This document shows positions 28,139 to 36,724 of a stretch of DNA of 64,000 nt, piece after piece; position 1 is the stretch's first letter, and each line of letters starts with the position of its first letter. Below the pieces are notes generated by a model. That model had not been told where the DNA came from, did no database searches, and saw only the letters and a list, made by a program, of their open reading frames with translations. This stretch comes from Nocardia caishijiensis NBRC 108228. Its GTDB lineage: Bacteria; Actinomycetota; Actinomycetes; Mycobacteriales; Mycobacteriaceae. Both the position numbers and the translations under genes were made by a program. The stretch covers positions 124,001-188,000 of the forward strand of contig NZ_BDBE01000030.1 in NCBI RefSeq assembly GCF_001612825.1, read 5' to 3'.

Positions 28139-28849
28139 ATGACAGAGAAAACAGTTCCCCGATTGATGGCCCAGTCGATCGACCCGGTGAGCGACTTCTA
28201 CACCGCGATGGGGTTCGAGATCACGTTCAGGCAGACGGCGCCGTACCAGTTTCTCAGCGTGCGGCGTGGGGGAATCGAGCTGAACTTCTACGGAGACAAG
28301 AAGTTCGATCCCACATCATCGACGCACGGTTGTCTGGTCGACACCGACGACGTCGATTACCTGTACGCGATTTTCACCGAAGGACTGCGGGAGGCATTCG
28401 GGTCGGTGCCCGTTCACGGGGTGCCTCGGGTGGGTGCGTTGTCGGACCGCAGCTATGGGGTGCGCGAGTTCTTGGTTACCGACCCGGGCGGGAATACGAT
28501 TCAGATCGCGCAGCCGATCAGCGCGGATCAGCGGCACCGGCCCTTGCCGCAGGAAGTTTTCGATCGAGCTATCCATGTGGGTGCGCTGTTCGCCGATTCC
28601 AAACAAGATCTGGAGCTGGCGGTGAAAGTGCTCGACCGCGCTCTGAGTCGCACCGACGCGGAACCGACGTCGGTCCAGTTGGTCAAGCTGCTGGTATTGC
28701 GGGCGGATGTCGCAGTGCGTCAAGCTGAGCCGAATCTGGCACGGAAATTGTTGTCTCGCGCGAGAAGAGCTGGGATCGGCGGGCCGGATCTGACTGATGT
28801 CCGTCGGCGAATCGCGGAGCTCGAAGTCGGGTGTGATCCGGCGGGGTAG
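28139..28849 (+). CDS. VOC-domain protein with C-terminal helical (TPR-like) extension
   Basis: 236 aa from ATG 28139. Residues 1-130 form a VOC/bleomycin-resistance fold (PVSDFYTAMGFEITFRQ; GGIELNFYGDKKF; REFLVTDPGGNTIQIAQP). From about 145 a helical extension (LFADSKQDLELAVKVLDRAL; SVQLVKLLVLRADVAVRQAEPNLARKLLSRAR) looks like two TPR units. The combination is unusual. VOC proteins bind metals, drugs or act as isomerases and dioxygenases; here the canonical metal-site glutamate (REF) is present. A second VOC gene follows 41 bp downstream in the same direction. Confidence 0.8.
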   Translation: MTEKTVPRLMAQSIDPVSDFYTAMGFEITFRQTAPYQFLSVRRGGIELNFYGDKKFDPTSSTHGCLVDTDDVDYLYAIFTEGLREAFGSVPVHGVPRVGALSDRSYGVREFLVTDPGGNTIQIAQPISADQRHRPLPQEVFDRAIHVGALFADSKQDLELAVKVLDRALSRTDAEPTSVQLVKLLVLRADVAVRQAEPNLARKLLSRARRAGIGGPDLTDVRRRIAELEVGCDPAG

Positions 28850-28890
28850 GTGGGAGGCGCAGCGCTGCGTCCCGCACCTACTTTCGATTC

Positions 28891-29325
28891 ATGTCGAGAA
28901 TCGGTCCGCGGGAAGGTCCTGCTGTGGCGATCCTGCCTTCGCGGAATGTCGCTGCGACGCTGGCTTTCTTCGATCGGTTGGGGTTCGAGACCGAGACGTA
29001 TTCCGTGGAGTACGGTTTTGTGCGACGGGATGCCATCGAATTGCACTACGCCCTCGTGCCGGACCACGACCCGTGGCGGGCGGCTGGGGCTGCCTTCATC
29101 GCTGTGGACGACGTTGATCGTGTGCACGAGGAGTTCGTCGCTGCCGGAGTACGGCCGACGGAATCAGATGATCCGTTGTACACCGACGATGAGTTGCGTC
29201 GGCGATGGAAGGCCGGTGGGGACCTTGCCCGGGTGACTCCGGCCGAGGACAAGCCTTGGGGCTTCAGAGAATTCGCGCTGATGGATCCGGACAACAACCT
29301 GCTCCGGTTCGGCAAGCCGGACTGA
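28891..29325 (+). CDS. VOC family protein (bleomycin-resistance-like)
   Basis: 144 aa from ATG 28891. It reads VAILPSRNVAATLAFFDRLGFETETY...IELHYALVPDHDP..., then VDDVDRVHEEFVAAGVRP and GFREFALMDPDNNLLRFGKP, a complete bleomycin-resistance-type VOC protein with the two beta-alpha-beta-beta-beta halves. Such dimers sequester glycopeptide antibiotics or act as small enzymes. It follows another VOC gene closely and probably shares its transcript. A hairpin lies just after the stop. Confidence 0.85.
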   Translation: MSRIGPREGPAVAILPSRNVAATLAFFDRLGFETETYSVEYGFVRRDAIELHYALVPDHDPWRAAGAAFIAVDDVDRVHEEFVAAGVRPTESDDPLYTDDELRRRWKAGGDLARVTPAEDKPWGFREFALMDPDNNLLRFGKPD

Positions 29326-29330
29326 ATCAC

Positions 29331-29361
29331 CGGGTACGGCACAGACGAATTGCCGTACCCG
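29331..29361. terminator. Hairpin between convergent VOC and alkyl sulfatase genes
   Basis: cgggtacggca (29331-29341) pairs perfectly with tgccgtacccg (29351-29361) around a 9-nt loop. It lies 5 bp after the VOC stop and 45 bp after the sulfatase stop on the other strand, a good place for a bidirectional terminator. There is no U-tract. Confidence 0.6.
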
Positions 29362-29406
29362 TCCGGTGCCGTCGTGCCGGGCCAGAACGTCGTGCGGCTT
29401 TGGAGG

Positions 29407-31212
29407 TCAGGGGGTCACGATGGCGAAGTCCGGGTCGGGTCGGTCGAGTAGACCGAGGAGTCGTTGGAGGACGCTGATATCTCCGGTGTGGTCGATTCCA
29501 TCGGGCCCTCGGCCTGCGAGGAGGGAGAGGAGCTGGGTTTTGGTGAGGGTGAGTGTGAGATCGACTGCCGCTTCGCGGCGTGGATCGACGGTGCGGATGA
29601 GTGCCCCGTTCGACAGAGTCAGCCGCATCGTGGAGTCGAGATCGGTGAAATGCCAGTCGATCACGAGTGATTCGGTAGCCGCGCGCGGACCGTTGACTCG
29701 GATGGCCACGGTGTCGAACAGTTGCTCGATCGACAGTGCCGCTGCCATACCGTCGGCGAGGCTCATAGGGGTGGGATAGACACCGTCACGGAGCTCCTTG
29801 GCACCCATGAGGTAGAAGCCGCGCCAGGTGGCGTTCTCGGCGCCGTAGCCGAGCTTGGTGTAGACCTCGGCGAGATCGTTCTTGGCGGTGGCGTTGTCCG
29901 GGTCGGCGAAGACCGCGTGCTTCAGCAGTTCCGCAGCGAAGCGCAGATCTCCGTCGCGGGCGAACTCGGCCGCTTTCTCGACGATGGTGTCGATACCGCC
30001 GAAAGCGCGCACGTACCGTTTCGCGGCGGCCTCGGGCGGATGCTGCCACAGGGAGCTCGGGTGGCCGTCGAACCAGCCGAGATAGCGCTGATAGATCGCC
30101 TTGACGTTATGGCTGACCGATCCGTAGTAGCCGCGCGCGCACCACGCGTCGTCCAGACCCGAAGGCAACTCGATCTGCTCGGCGATCTCGGCACCGGTCA
30201 GGCCCTGGTTGAGTAGGCGCAGGGTCTGATCGTGCAGGTAGCAATACAGGTCGCGTTGGACGCTGAGAAACTGGATGAGATTGTCGAGGCCCCACGTCGG
30301 CCAATGGTGCGAGGCGAACGCGACGTCGGAATCGGTGGCGAACATGTCGATCGCCTCGTCGATGTAGTGCGACCACACCCGTGGGTCCCGCACCAGTGCG
30401 CCCCGCAGGGTGAGCAGGTTGTGCAGATTGTGGGTAGCGTTCTCGGCCAGGCACAGCGCACGATGGCGGGGGAAGTGGAAGTTCATCTCGGCGGGTGCTT
30501 CGGTGCCAGGGGTCAGCTGGAACACGATTGGTACGCCGTCGACGGTCTCGCGTTGCCCGGTATCGGTGATGTCGATGGTCGGCGGGTACAGACTCAGCGT
30601 TCCGGAGGAGGTTTGGATGCCCAGCCCCGTACTCATCTGGCCGTCCGGGGCAGGGGACAGCCCGACGGCGTACATGTAGCTGGCGCGTCGGGTCATCGCG
30701 GTACCGGCGTAGACGTTCTCCGCGACTGCCTCGGCCATGAACCCGGCCGGAGCCAGGATCGGCACCGTACCCGGACCGTCGGGCAGCACACCGGCAACAC
30801 CGCCGAAGTGGTCACCGTGGGAATGGGTGTAGATGACACCGGTGACCGGGCGGTCGCCGCGGTGCTCGCGATACAGCGCCAGACCCGCCGCGGCGCATTC
30901 GGTCGAGATGAGCGGGTCGATGACGATCACTCCGGTGTCACCCTCGACGAGAGTCATGTTCGAGATATCGAATCCGCGGATCTGATAGATCCCCTCGACT
31001 ACCTGATAGAGGCCGTTCTTCACGTTGAGCTGGGCCTGGCGGAACAGGCTCGGGTTCACTGTGTCCGGGCAGGGGCCACCGAGGAACGCATAGCCGGAAG
31101 TGTCGAACACGATCTTCCCGTCGGCGTTGCGCACCGTCATCGGACTCGACGTCGCGATGAAGCCGCGGTCAGCGTTCTCGAAATCGGTGCGATCCTCGTA
31201 GTCCAACGCCAT
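29407..31212 (-). CDS. Alkyl sulfatase / MBL-fold metallohydrolase (SdsA1/BDS1 type)
   Basis: 601 aa from ATG 31212 (ggag ribosome binding site). The metallo-beta-lactamase domain has THSHGDHFGG (~128-137), the E-N-A-T-H-N-L-H segment and ASHHWPTWG that complete the two-zinc site of SdsA1-like enzymes. A dimerisation domain follows (RYLGWFDGHPSSLWQHPP), then a C-terminal SCP2-like lipid-binding domain (from ~480, AALSIEQLFDTVAIRVNG). It cleaves sulfate from primary or secondary alkyl sulfates such as SDS. No signal peptide is visible, unlike SdsA1, so it is predicted to be cytoplasmic. Confidence 0.93.
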   Translation of the reverse strand: MALDYEDRTDFENADRGFIATSSPMTVRNADGKIVFDTSGYAFLGGPCPDTVNPSLFRQAQLNVKNGLYQVVEGIYQIRGFDISNMTLVEGDTGVIVIDPLISTECAAAGLALYREHRGDRPVTGVIYTHSHGDHFGGVAGVLPDGPGTVPILAPAGFMAEAVAENVYAGTAMTRRASYMYAVGLSPAPDGQMSTGLGIQTSSGTLSLYPPTIDITDTGQRETVDGVPIVFQLTPGTEAPAEMNFHFPRHRALCLAENATHNLHNLLTLRGALVRDPRVWSHYIDEAIDMFATDSDVAFASHHWPTWGLDNLIQFLSVQRDLYCYLHDQTLRLLNQGLTGAEIAEQIELPSGLDDAWCARGYYGSVSHNVKAIYQRYLGWFDGHPSSLWQHPPEAAAKRYVRAFGGIDTIVEKAAEFARDGDLRFAAELLKHAVFADPDNATAKNDLAEVYTKLGYGAENATWRGFYLMGAKELRDGVYPTPMSLADGMAAALSIEQLFDTVAIRVNGPRAATESLVIDWHFTDLDSTMRLTLSNGALIRTVDPRREAAVDLTLTLTKTQLLSLLAGRGPDGIDHTGDISVLQRLLGLLDRPDPDFAIVTP

Positions 31213-31572
31213 TCTGGATCAACTCCTATGGTGCGATCACCGATGCTGGTGGCATTCATGATCGACGGCTACGACAATCCCGACCTCACCCGATACGGGC
31301 GAATTTCACATCGTGACATCCGGTTGAGGGTCCGAGTGCGAGTGGATTCGAACACCCGCGCTCTCTCGAATCGCGGAAGTGGGCTCTCGCCAAGGGGACG
31401 ACTCCGAACATCGGCGTCCCGAAACCGAGTCATTTCGAAGGGTTGGTCCGGGCTCGCGAGTGTGATCCGGAATCGAACCGGCAACGGATCGGTCTCGTCG
31501 GGTTGCTCCGTGATCTGGGCAGGGTAGTTCTTGACCGAGAGGTAGCCCGGCATCGCAGGCGGAGGTGCGACA
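31213..31572. other. Intergenic region, no gene recognised
   Basis: 360 bp between the alkyl sulfatase start and the divergent 2H-fold gene. No frame is protein-like. The sulfatase ribosome binding site and both promoters must lie here; I see no clear operator. Confidence 0.5.
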
Positions 31573-32254
31573 CATGGACATGAGCGCGACGACGACGGCC
31601 AGTCGCTGGTGGTGGCGTCCGGGATGGACCCCGGGCCGGTCGTTCTACGACTGGCAGGTGATGCCAACCCAGCCCGTCGCCGACAAGCTCGTGGAGATCT
31701 TCGCCCCCACTGTGGCCCGGGTGCCCGGCCTCGAACAAGTCGACGCGCCGCGCCTGCGGGTGGAAGTGCAGGGGGTGGGTTTCGTCGACGGGGTGAAGGG
31801 CGTCGATCTGGCCCGGTTGGTCGAGGGCTCACGCACCTTGCTCGCCGAGCACGCGCCTTTTCCCATTACCTTCGGTCCGCCAGTGGTCGCGGTCGACGGT
31901 GTGCGATTACCCATCGCGCTACCCGAGGAATTGCTGCGGGTGCGGGAGGATCTCACTCGGGCGTTGACCGACGTGTGGATCCGGGAGCGGGTGCCCGAGT
32001 TCGGCGAGGCGCTGAGCCCGTACCTGGCACTGGGTTACACGAACCAGCCGGTGCCGGTGGCGCGGATCGAGGACGCGCTCGCCGCCGACGGCTTCGCCGA
32101 CTTCACGCTCGACGACACGGTGTCGTCGGTGTCGCTGGTCGAGTTGGAGTGCGAGAACGGCCGATACGACTGGTCGGAAGTGGTGTCGGCCGAGTTGCTC
32201 CGCGACCCGCACCCGTTGCTGGAACGTCTGACGCTGACCGGCTCGTCGCGCTAG
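31573..32254 (+). CDS. 2'-5' RNA ligase/2H phosphoesterase-fold protein lacking both catalytic histidines
   Basis: About 226 aa from ATG 31573 (ggagg upstream). The order FYDWQVMPTQPVADKLVEIF, APRLRVEVQGVGF, FPITFGPPVVAVDGVRLP and LSPYLALGYTN follows the actinobacterial 2'-5' RNA ligase-like (2H phosphoesterase) family. The two HxT/S motifs that do catalysis are replaced: L-H-L-T becomes L-R-V-E, and P-H-V-S becomes P-Y-L-A. The protein is probably catalytically dead and may only bind RNA or nucleotides. Its stop overlaps, tail to tail, the stop of the 48-aa gene. Confidence 0.7.
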
Positions 32255-32397
32255 TTCTCGTTCGACCCGGTGTCCGGCATGGACAGCCGCACGACACCGG
32301 CCTCGAGGTCGAGATCGAGCCGGGGTTCGTGTGCCTGGCCGTCGCTGTCGCCACTGCCTTCGTGCTGCAGCTTCTTGCCGGGAAACATTTCACCCAT
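32251..32397 (-). CDS. 48-aa acidic protein, last gene of the beta-lactone operon
   Basis: ATG 32397 lies 8 bp inside the end of the MMPL gene, and TAG is at 32253-32251. The peptide has MGEMFPGKKLQHE at the start and LDLDLEAGVVRLSMP near the end. This resembles short actinobacterial DUF6191-like proteins with a C-terminal LDL(D)..G..VI-type strand. Translational coupling to MMPL argues that it is real. The function is unknown; it could be an accessory of the exporter. Confidence 0.6.
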   Translation of the reverse strand: MGEMFPGKKLQHEGSGDSDGQAHEPRLDLDLEAGVVRLSMPDTGSNEN

Positions 32398-34471
32398 GAT
32401 GCCCACGTCTCCACGATAGCCCCGGGTACCACCAATTCGCCGGTCCCATCAGCTGGACCAGGGCGGGAACCAGCAGCATGCGCACCAGGGTGGCGTCGAG
32501 GATCAGGGCGACGATCATGCCGACGCCGAGCAGCCGCATCGGTGTCAGGGGTGAGAGCGCGAACGCGCCGGTGACCAGCACGAGCAGCACGGCGGCGGCG
32601 GTGATCACCCGGGCGGTGCGCACGGTGCCGAGGCGCACCGCCGTCGCCGTGTCCGCACCCGCGCGGTGTGCCTCGGCCATCCGCGACAGCAGGAACACCT
32701 CGTAGTCGGTGGACAACCCGAACACCACGGCGATGATGAGGACCGTCATGCCCGCGGGAAGCGGTCCGTGGCTCACCCCGAGCAGGCTCGCGCCCTGACC
32801 GCCCACGAAGATCCAGGTGAGCACACCGAAGGTGGCGGCCAGACTGAGAAACGCCATGACCACGGCTTTGAGTGGCAGGATCACCGAGCGGAACGCCACA
32901 GTGAGCAGCACCATCGTGACCAGCACCATCACGGCGATCATCAGCGGCAGTCGGTCGACGGTCGCGTCCACGCTGTCCAGGGTGGCTGCGGTGTCCCCGC
33001 CCACCTCGACGACCGTGGGGCCGGGGGCGGGTAGCGCACGGATCGCACGCACGGCGTCGGTGGCCTCTTCGCTGCGATCGGCGCGGGTGAGGAAGGCGTG
33101 CAGGACGACGAAGTCGTCGTCGCGCCCGACCTGGACGACATCCTCGACCCCTGGCACGGCCTCGATGGCCGCAATCGACCCCGACACCGCCGCCGATTGC
33201 GGTGGCCCGTCGAGGCCGCGCAGCAGAACCGTCGCCCCGCTCGATGCCGCAGGGAACCGTGCGGTGAGTTCCTCGACCGTGTGGCGCAGGGGACTGTCGG
33301 CGGGCAAGGCCCGGTGGTCGATCTCGCCGAGGCGGATACCCACCAGTGGTGCGGCGAGGACGAGCAGGATCGCGGTGACAGCGATCGTCACCGTGCCGGG
33401 CCTGCGCAGCACTGTGTCGACCACCCGACCCCAGAATTGCTCGGTGCGCGTGGTCGGTTTCGCCCGGCCGATACGGGCGCCGAAGAGCACGAGCAACGCG
33501 GGCAGCACCGTGAGCGACAACGTCGCCGCGAGGGCTACGGCCGCCACAGCGCCGATGCCGAGGGAGCGCAGCACGGCCTGCGGGAACACGAAGGTGCCCG
33601 CGAACGCGCAGACCAGCAGTGCCGCCGACACGGCGACGGTGCGACCCGCACTGGTCATCGTCCGGACCACTGCCGCGTCGACATCGCCACGCGCGGCGTA
33701 TTCCTCCCGGAACCGGTTGACCAGGAACAACCCGTAGTCGATGGCCATGCCGAGTCCGAGCAGGGACGCGATATTGACCGCGAAGGTGGTCACCTCGGTG
33801 ACCTCGGTCAACAAGCGGATGGCGCCGAGCGCACCGCCGACGGCGAGGAGCCCGACCACCACGGGTAGCGCGCCCGCCGCGACACCGCCGAACACGAGCA
33901 CCAGAACCAGCAGCGTCAGCGGTAGCGAAATGGACTCCGCGACAACGAGATCACGTTGAGACCTGTCGATGATCTCGGCATTGAGGGCGCTGTAACCCGA
34001 CAAGCGGGTGTCGACGCCGGGCACCTGGAGCGCCTCGGCGATGGCGGGAAAGGCCGCGATACGAGCGGTGTCGTCGCCAGCGGTGTACACCACCGCCACC
34101 GCGTGCTCGCGGTCTTCGGACACCAGGAAGTTCTTGCGCGGCACCACCGCCGACCAGTAACTTTCCACCGGCCGGGCCAGCAGTGCGGGGTCGATCCGGT
34201 CGAGGGCGGCGCGCACCTGAGGGCCGATCTCGTCGATCGTGCGCCCCTCGGGCGCGGTGTAGAGGGCGACCACATCGGGGCTCTGCGGACCGAGCCGTTC
34301 GGTGACGAAGCGGTCGACCAGGGCGGATTCGCTGCCGCCGTCGACGAACCCACCCGCGCTGAGACGTTCGGTCACCGTCGCGCCGTAGGCGGCGCACAGC
34401 CCGATGAACACCAGGATCGCCGCGAGGACGGTGCGCGGCCGTGCCGCGATGCAGCGGGCGAGAGCGGTCAC
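32390..34471 (-). CDS. MMPL family RND transporter
   Basis: 693 aa from GTG 34471, which overlaps the upstream stop (GTGA). It has the two-fold MMPL architecture: TM1 near residue 15-30, an exported domain, TM2-6, then a second exported domain and TM8-12. The proton-relay segments GLGMAIDYGLFLVNRFREE (~270) and VFGLSTDYEVFLLSRMAEA (~570) are present in each half. It is shorter than mycobacterial MmpL3 and has no large cytoplasmic C-terminus. MMPL proteins export lipids and glycolipids to the cell envelope. Placed in the nlt-like operon, it is the likely exporter of the beta-lactone or a derivative. Confidence 0.92.
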   Translation of the reverse strand: MTALARCIAARPRTVLAAILVFIGLCAAYGATVTERLSAGGFVDGGSESALVDRFVTERLGPQSPDVVALYTAPEGRTIDEIGPQVRAALDRIDPALLARPVESYWSAVVPRKNFLVSEDREHAVAVVYTAGDDTARIAAFPAIAEALQVPGVDTRLSGYSALNAEIIDRSQRDLVVAESISLPLTLLVLVLVFGGVAAGALPVVVGLLAVGGALGAIRLLTEVTEVTTFAVNIASLLGLGMAIDYGLFLVNRFREEYAARGDVDAAVVRTMTSAGRTVAVSAALLVCAFAGTFVFPQAVLRSLGIGAVAAVALAATLSLTVLPALLVLFGARIGRAKPTTRTEQFWGRVVDTVLRRPGTVTIAVTAILLVLAAPLVGIRLGEIDHRALPADSPLRHTVEELTARFPAASSGATVLLRGLDGPPQSAAVSGSIAAIEAVPGVEDVVQVGRDDDFVVLHAFLTRADRSEEATDAVRAIRALPAPGPTVVEVGGDTAATLDSVDATVDRLPLMIAVMVLVTMVLLTVAFRSVILPLKAVVMAFLSLAATFGVLTWIFVGGQGASLLGVSHGPLPAGMTVLIIAVVFGLSTDYEVFLLSRMAEAHRAGADTATAVRLGTVRTARVITAAAVLLVLVTGAFALSPLTPMRLLGVGMIVALILDATLVRMLLVPALVQLMGPANWWYPGLSWRRGHHG

Positions 34472-35664
34472 CGCGCCGAATCCACGACCGGGAGTTCGGC
34501 TTCCAGCATCGCGACGATCCGGTCGAGCAGGGCTTCGAGCCGCGCTTCGATTCCGGCGCCGTTGCGCGCCGAGACGGTGAGCTCGGTGTGTCCGTCGAAT
34601 TCGGTGAGGCCGAACAGCAACGGCATGGCGACGCTGTGCTGGGGGAGGACGAACAGACCGGTGGGGCGGAAACCCGGGACCGCGAGGTCGTCGGACGAGA
34701 ACCGGCCCATATGGGAGACGGTGGCCGAGGCCAGGTTGCGGCCCAGTCGCGCGCCGAGCCAGTTCGTCGTCCGCAGCACGCCCCGGTTGACCGGGTCGGG
34801 CACCAGGGTGATGCGGGTGTTGGCCAACTGGTTCAGCTCTCGCCGCTGCGCGAGCCCCGCCTTGATGATGTCTTTGACCTGCGTCCAGTCCGTTCCGGGT
34901 GCGATATTGAGGAACAGCGGCAGTGCCAGGTTGGCGGTCGAACGCAGCGCCGGATCGTGACGGCGCAGATCGACCGGCATCATGATCCGCGAGGTCCCCG
35001 GGGTCTCGGCGGCGAGCTGGGCGCAGACGCGGGCCAGCGCACCGGGGCCCGCGGCGTGCACGCGCCGGTGCCGCAGCAGGTGCCGCGCGGTGCCGCGTCG
35101 TTGCCTGCCGCGTCCGACGGCACTGCGGTAGCGCGGAATCATCGGGGTCGGCGTACCCGGTGCGCCGACCCGGTCGACGAGCTGCTGATCGGCCACCGGA
35201 TCGGGTTGCGGAACCGGGTCGACACCACGCAGTGCGCGCAGCACGTTGGTGGCCCACAGCACCATGCCCATACCGTCCATGACGCCGTGGAAGACGCGGA
35301 ACACCAGGGTCCGAGTGGGCGCCGTGAGCAACAGGACCTCGACAGTGGCTGCCGGAGTCGGCCCGATCCCGCTGGTGAGCACCGGGTCGGATTCCAGGGC
35401 GGGACAATCGAATTCGTGATCGTCGACCACACGGACGGCGGGGGCGACGCCGCTGTCCACCCAGAGGTCGCCCTGCCTGCGCAGTCGCGCGCCCGGCGTC
35501 ACGTCCGCCGCCGCGGCGACCGCCGCGCGCAACTGCCTCGGGTCGATCGCGCCCTCGCCCGGCACGACGAGCTGCATGAGGAAGGGTGGGGCGAGCTCGC
35601 GCATGGGGAAGTACATGCGTTCGGTGGTCGTCACGGGTCGACGGAAGGCTGTGTCGCCGTTCAT
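34468..35664 (-). CDS. Condensation-domain/PapA-like acyltransferase
   Basis: 398 aa from ATG 35664, 16 bp after the nltD-like stop. The catalytic HxxxDG motif is present as FHGVMDGMG (~128-136). A second-half segment (STANLALPLFLNIAPGTDW; SHMGRF) fits the CoA-dependent acyltransferase fold shared by condensation domains, PapA and WS/DGAT enzymes. It may esterify or amidate an alcohol or amine with an acyl thioester. A basic, low-complexity stretch (RYRSAVGRGRQRRGTARHLLRHRR) in the middle looks like a linker. Coupled to MMPL by a 4-bp overlap, it probably tailors the exported lipid. Confidence 0.75.
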   Translation of the reverse strand: MNGDTAFRRPVTTTERMYFPMRELAPPFLMQLVVPGEGAIDPRQLRAAVAAAADVTPGARLRRQGDLWVDSGVAPAVRVVDDHEFDCPALESDPVLTSGIGPTPAATVEVLLLTAPTRTLVFRVFHGVMDGMGMVLWATNVLRALRGVDPVPQPDPVADQQLVDRVGAPGTPTPMIPRYRSAVGRGRQRRGTARHLLRHRRVHAAGPGALARVCAQLAAETPGTSRIMMPVDLRRHDPALRSTANLALPLFLNIAPGTDWTQVKDIIKAGLAQRRELNQLANTRITLVPDPVNRGVLRTTNWLGARLGRNLASATVSHMGRFSSDDLAVPGFRPTGLFVLPQHSVAMPLLFGLTEFDGHTELTVSARNGAGIEARLEALLDRIVAMLEAELPVVDSAR

Positions 35665-35680
35665 GATTGCCTCTCGGGTG

Positions 35681-36724
35681 TTACCGCAGGTGCCCGGCGA
35701 GCGACTCGATGCCGCCCTGGGCGTCGAGCCAGGTCAGGAACGCGGCCAAGCCCGTGTCGCGGTCCACGACCGGGTGATAGCCCAGGTCCCTGCGGGCAGC
35801 GGTGGTGTCGTAGGTCGCGGTGCGGGTCATCAGGGCGACGGCATAGCGTGACAGCGGTGGCGACCAGCGCCGCGCCACGGCCGGAATACGCCAGACTGTC
35901 TCGATGGCCGCGACGACGGTGGCGAGGACACGAGGATTCGGTCTGCGTGTCGGCCGCTGGAAGCCGAGCCCCTCGGCGACCTCGCCGAGAAACCGCCACA
36001 CATCGGTCTTTTCGGCATCGGCGATGAAATAGGCCTTGCCACCGATGTTCTCGGCACTGATCGCGCGCAGGCAGGCGTGGACGATGTTGTCCACGTGGCA
36101 CAGCGATGCCTCGATGGTCCGACCGTAGGACAGGTCGGGCAGGGCGCCGTCGGCGGTGCGGGCGAGCAGCCGCACGATCGGGCCGGACCGGTCACCGGCG
36201 CCCCAGATCGCGCGCGGACGTAAGGCGACGGTGCTGAAGTCGGCGGTGTTCGCCGCCAGGACGGCCTGCTCGGCCGTCGCCTTCGTCTCGGAATAGTGAT
36301 TCAGGTACCGGCGCGGATAGGGCAGCGACTCGTCGACCTCGATCTGGTCGCCGCCGTCGCGGTCCATCAGGGCGCTCGGGCTGGAGATGAACACGAATCG
36401 GCGCGCACCGCCGCTGCGGGCGGCGTCGAGCAGCAGTTCGGTGGCGCGCACGTTCTCCACCCAGAACTGGGCGCGGGTGCCGCGCTCGTCCACGCGGGCC
36501 GCGCTGTGGACCACCACGTCCACACCGTCGGCGGCCCGGCGCAGGGAGTCGGCGTCGGCGAGATCGCCTTCGACGATCGTGACGGCCTCGCGCGCGCTGC
36601 CGAGGTCGTCGAGCACACTGGTCGGCCGCACCAGGATCGACACCTCGTGCGAACCGTCGGCCACCAGGGTCCGCACGATGGCGCCGCCGAGGAATCCGGA
36701 CGCGCCGGTGACGAGAATCTTCAT
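35681..36724 (-). CDS. nltD: OleD/NltD-like NAD(P)-dependent reductase (2-alkyl-3-oxoalkanoate reductase)
   Basis: 347 aa from ATG 36724, overlapping the nltC-like stop (ATGA). It is an extended SDR of the 3-beta-HSD type: VTGASGFLGGAIVRTL (~6-21), HSAARVD (~79), SSPSAL with the catalytic Ser, and YSETKATAE (YxxxK, ~150). In the OleABCD olefin pathway and in nocardiolactone synthesis this enzyme reduces the 2-alkyl-3-ketoacid made by OleA to the 2-alkyl-3-hydroxyacid, the substrate of the beta-lactone synthetase. Here it sits immediately after that gene. OleB, the beta-lactone decarboxylase, is absent, so the lactone should be the end product. Confidence 0.8.
   Translation of the reverse strand: MKILVTGASGFLGGAIVRTLVADGSHEVSILVRPTSVLDDLGSAREAVTIVEGDLADADSLRRAADGVDVVVHSAARVDERGTRAQFWVENVRATELLLDAARSGGARRFVFISSPSALMDRDGGDQIEVDESLPYPRRYLNHYSETKATAEQAVLAANTADFSTVALRPRAIWGAGDRSGPIVRLLARTADGALPDLSYGRTIEASLCHVDNIVHACLRAISAENIGGKAYFIADAEKTDVWRFLGEVAEGLGFQRPTRRPNPRVLATVVAAIETVWRIPAVARRWSPPLSRYAVALMTRTATYDTTAARRDLGYHPVVDRDTGLAAFLTWLDAQGGIESLAGHLR

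Noticed and set aside
32390..35407. A 1005-codon open frame covering MMPL plus 900 bp upstream
   Set aside because: The upstream part is Arg/Gly-rich antisense-frame shadow of the acyltransferase gene; the MMPL N-terminus, a GTG start and a 4-bp overlap place the real start at 34471.
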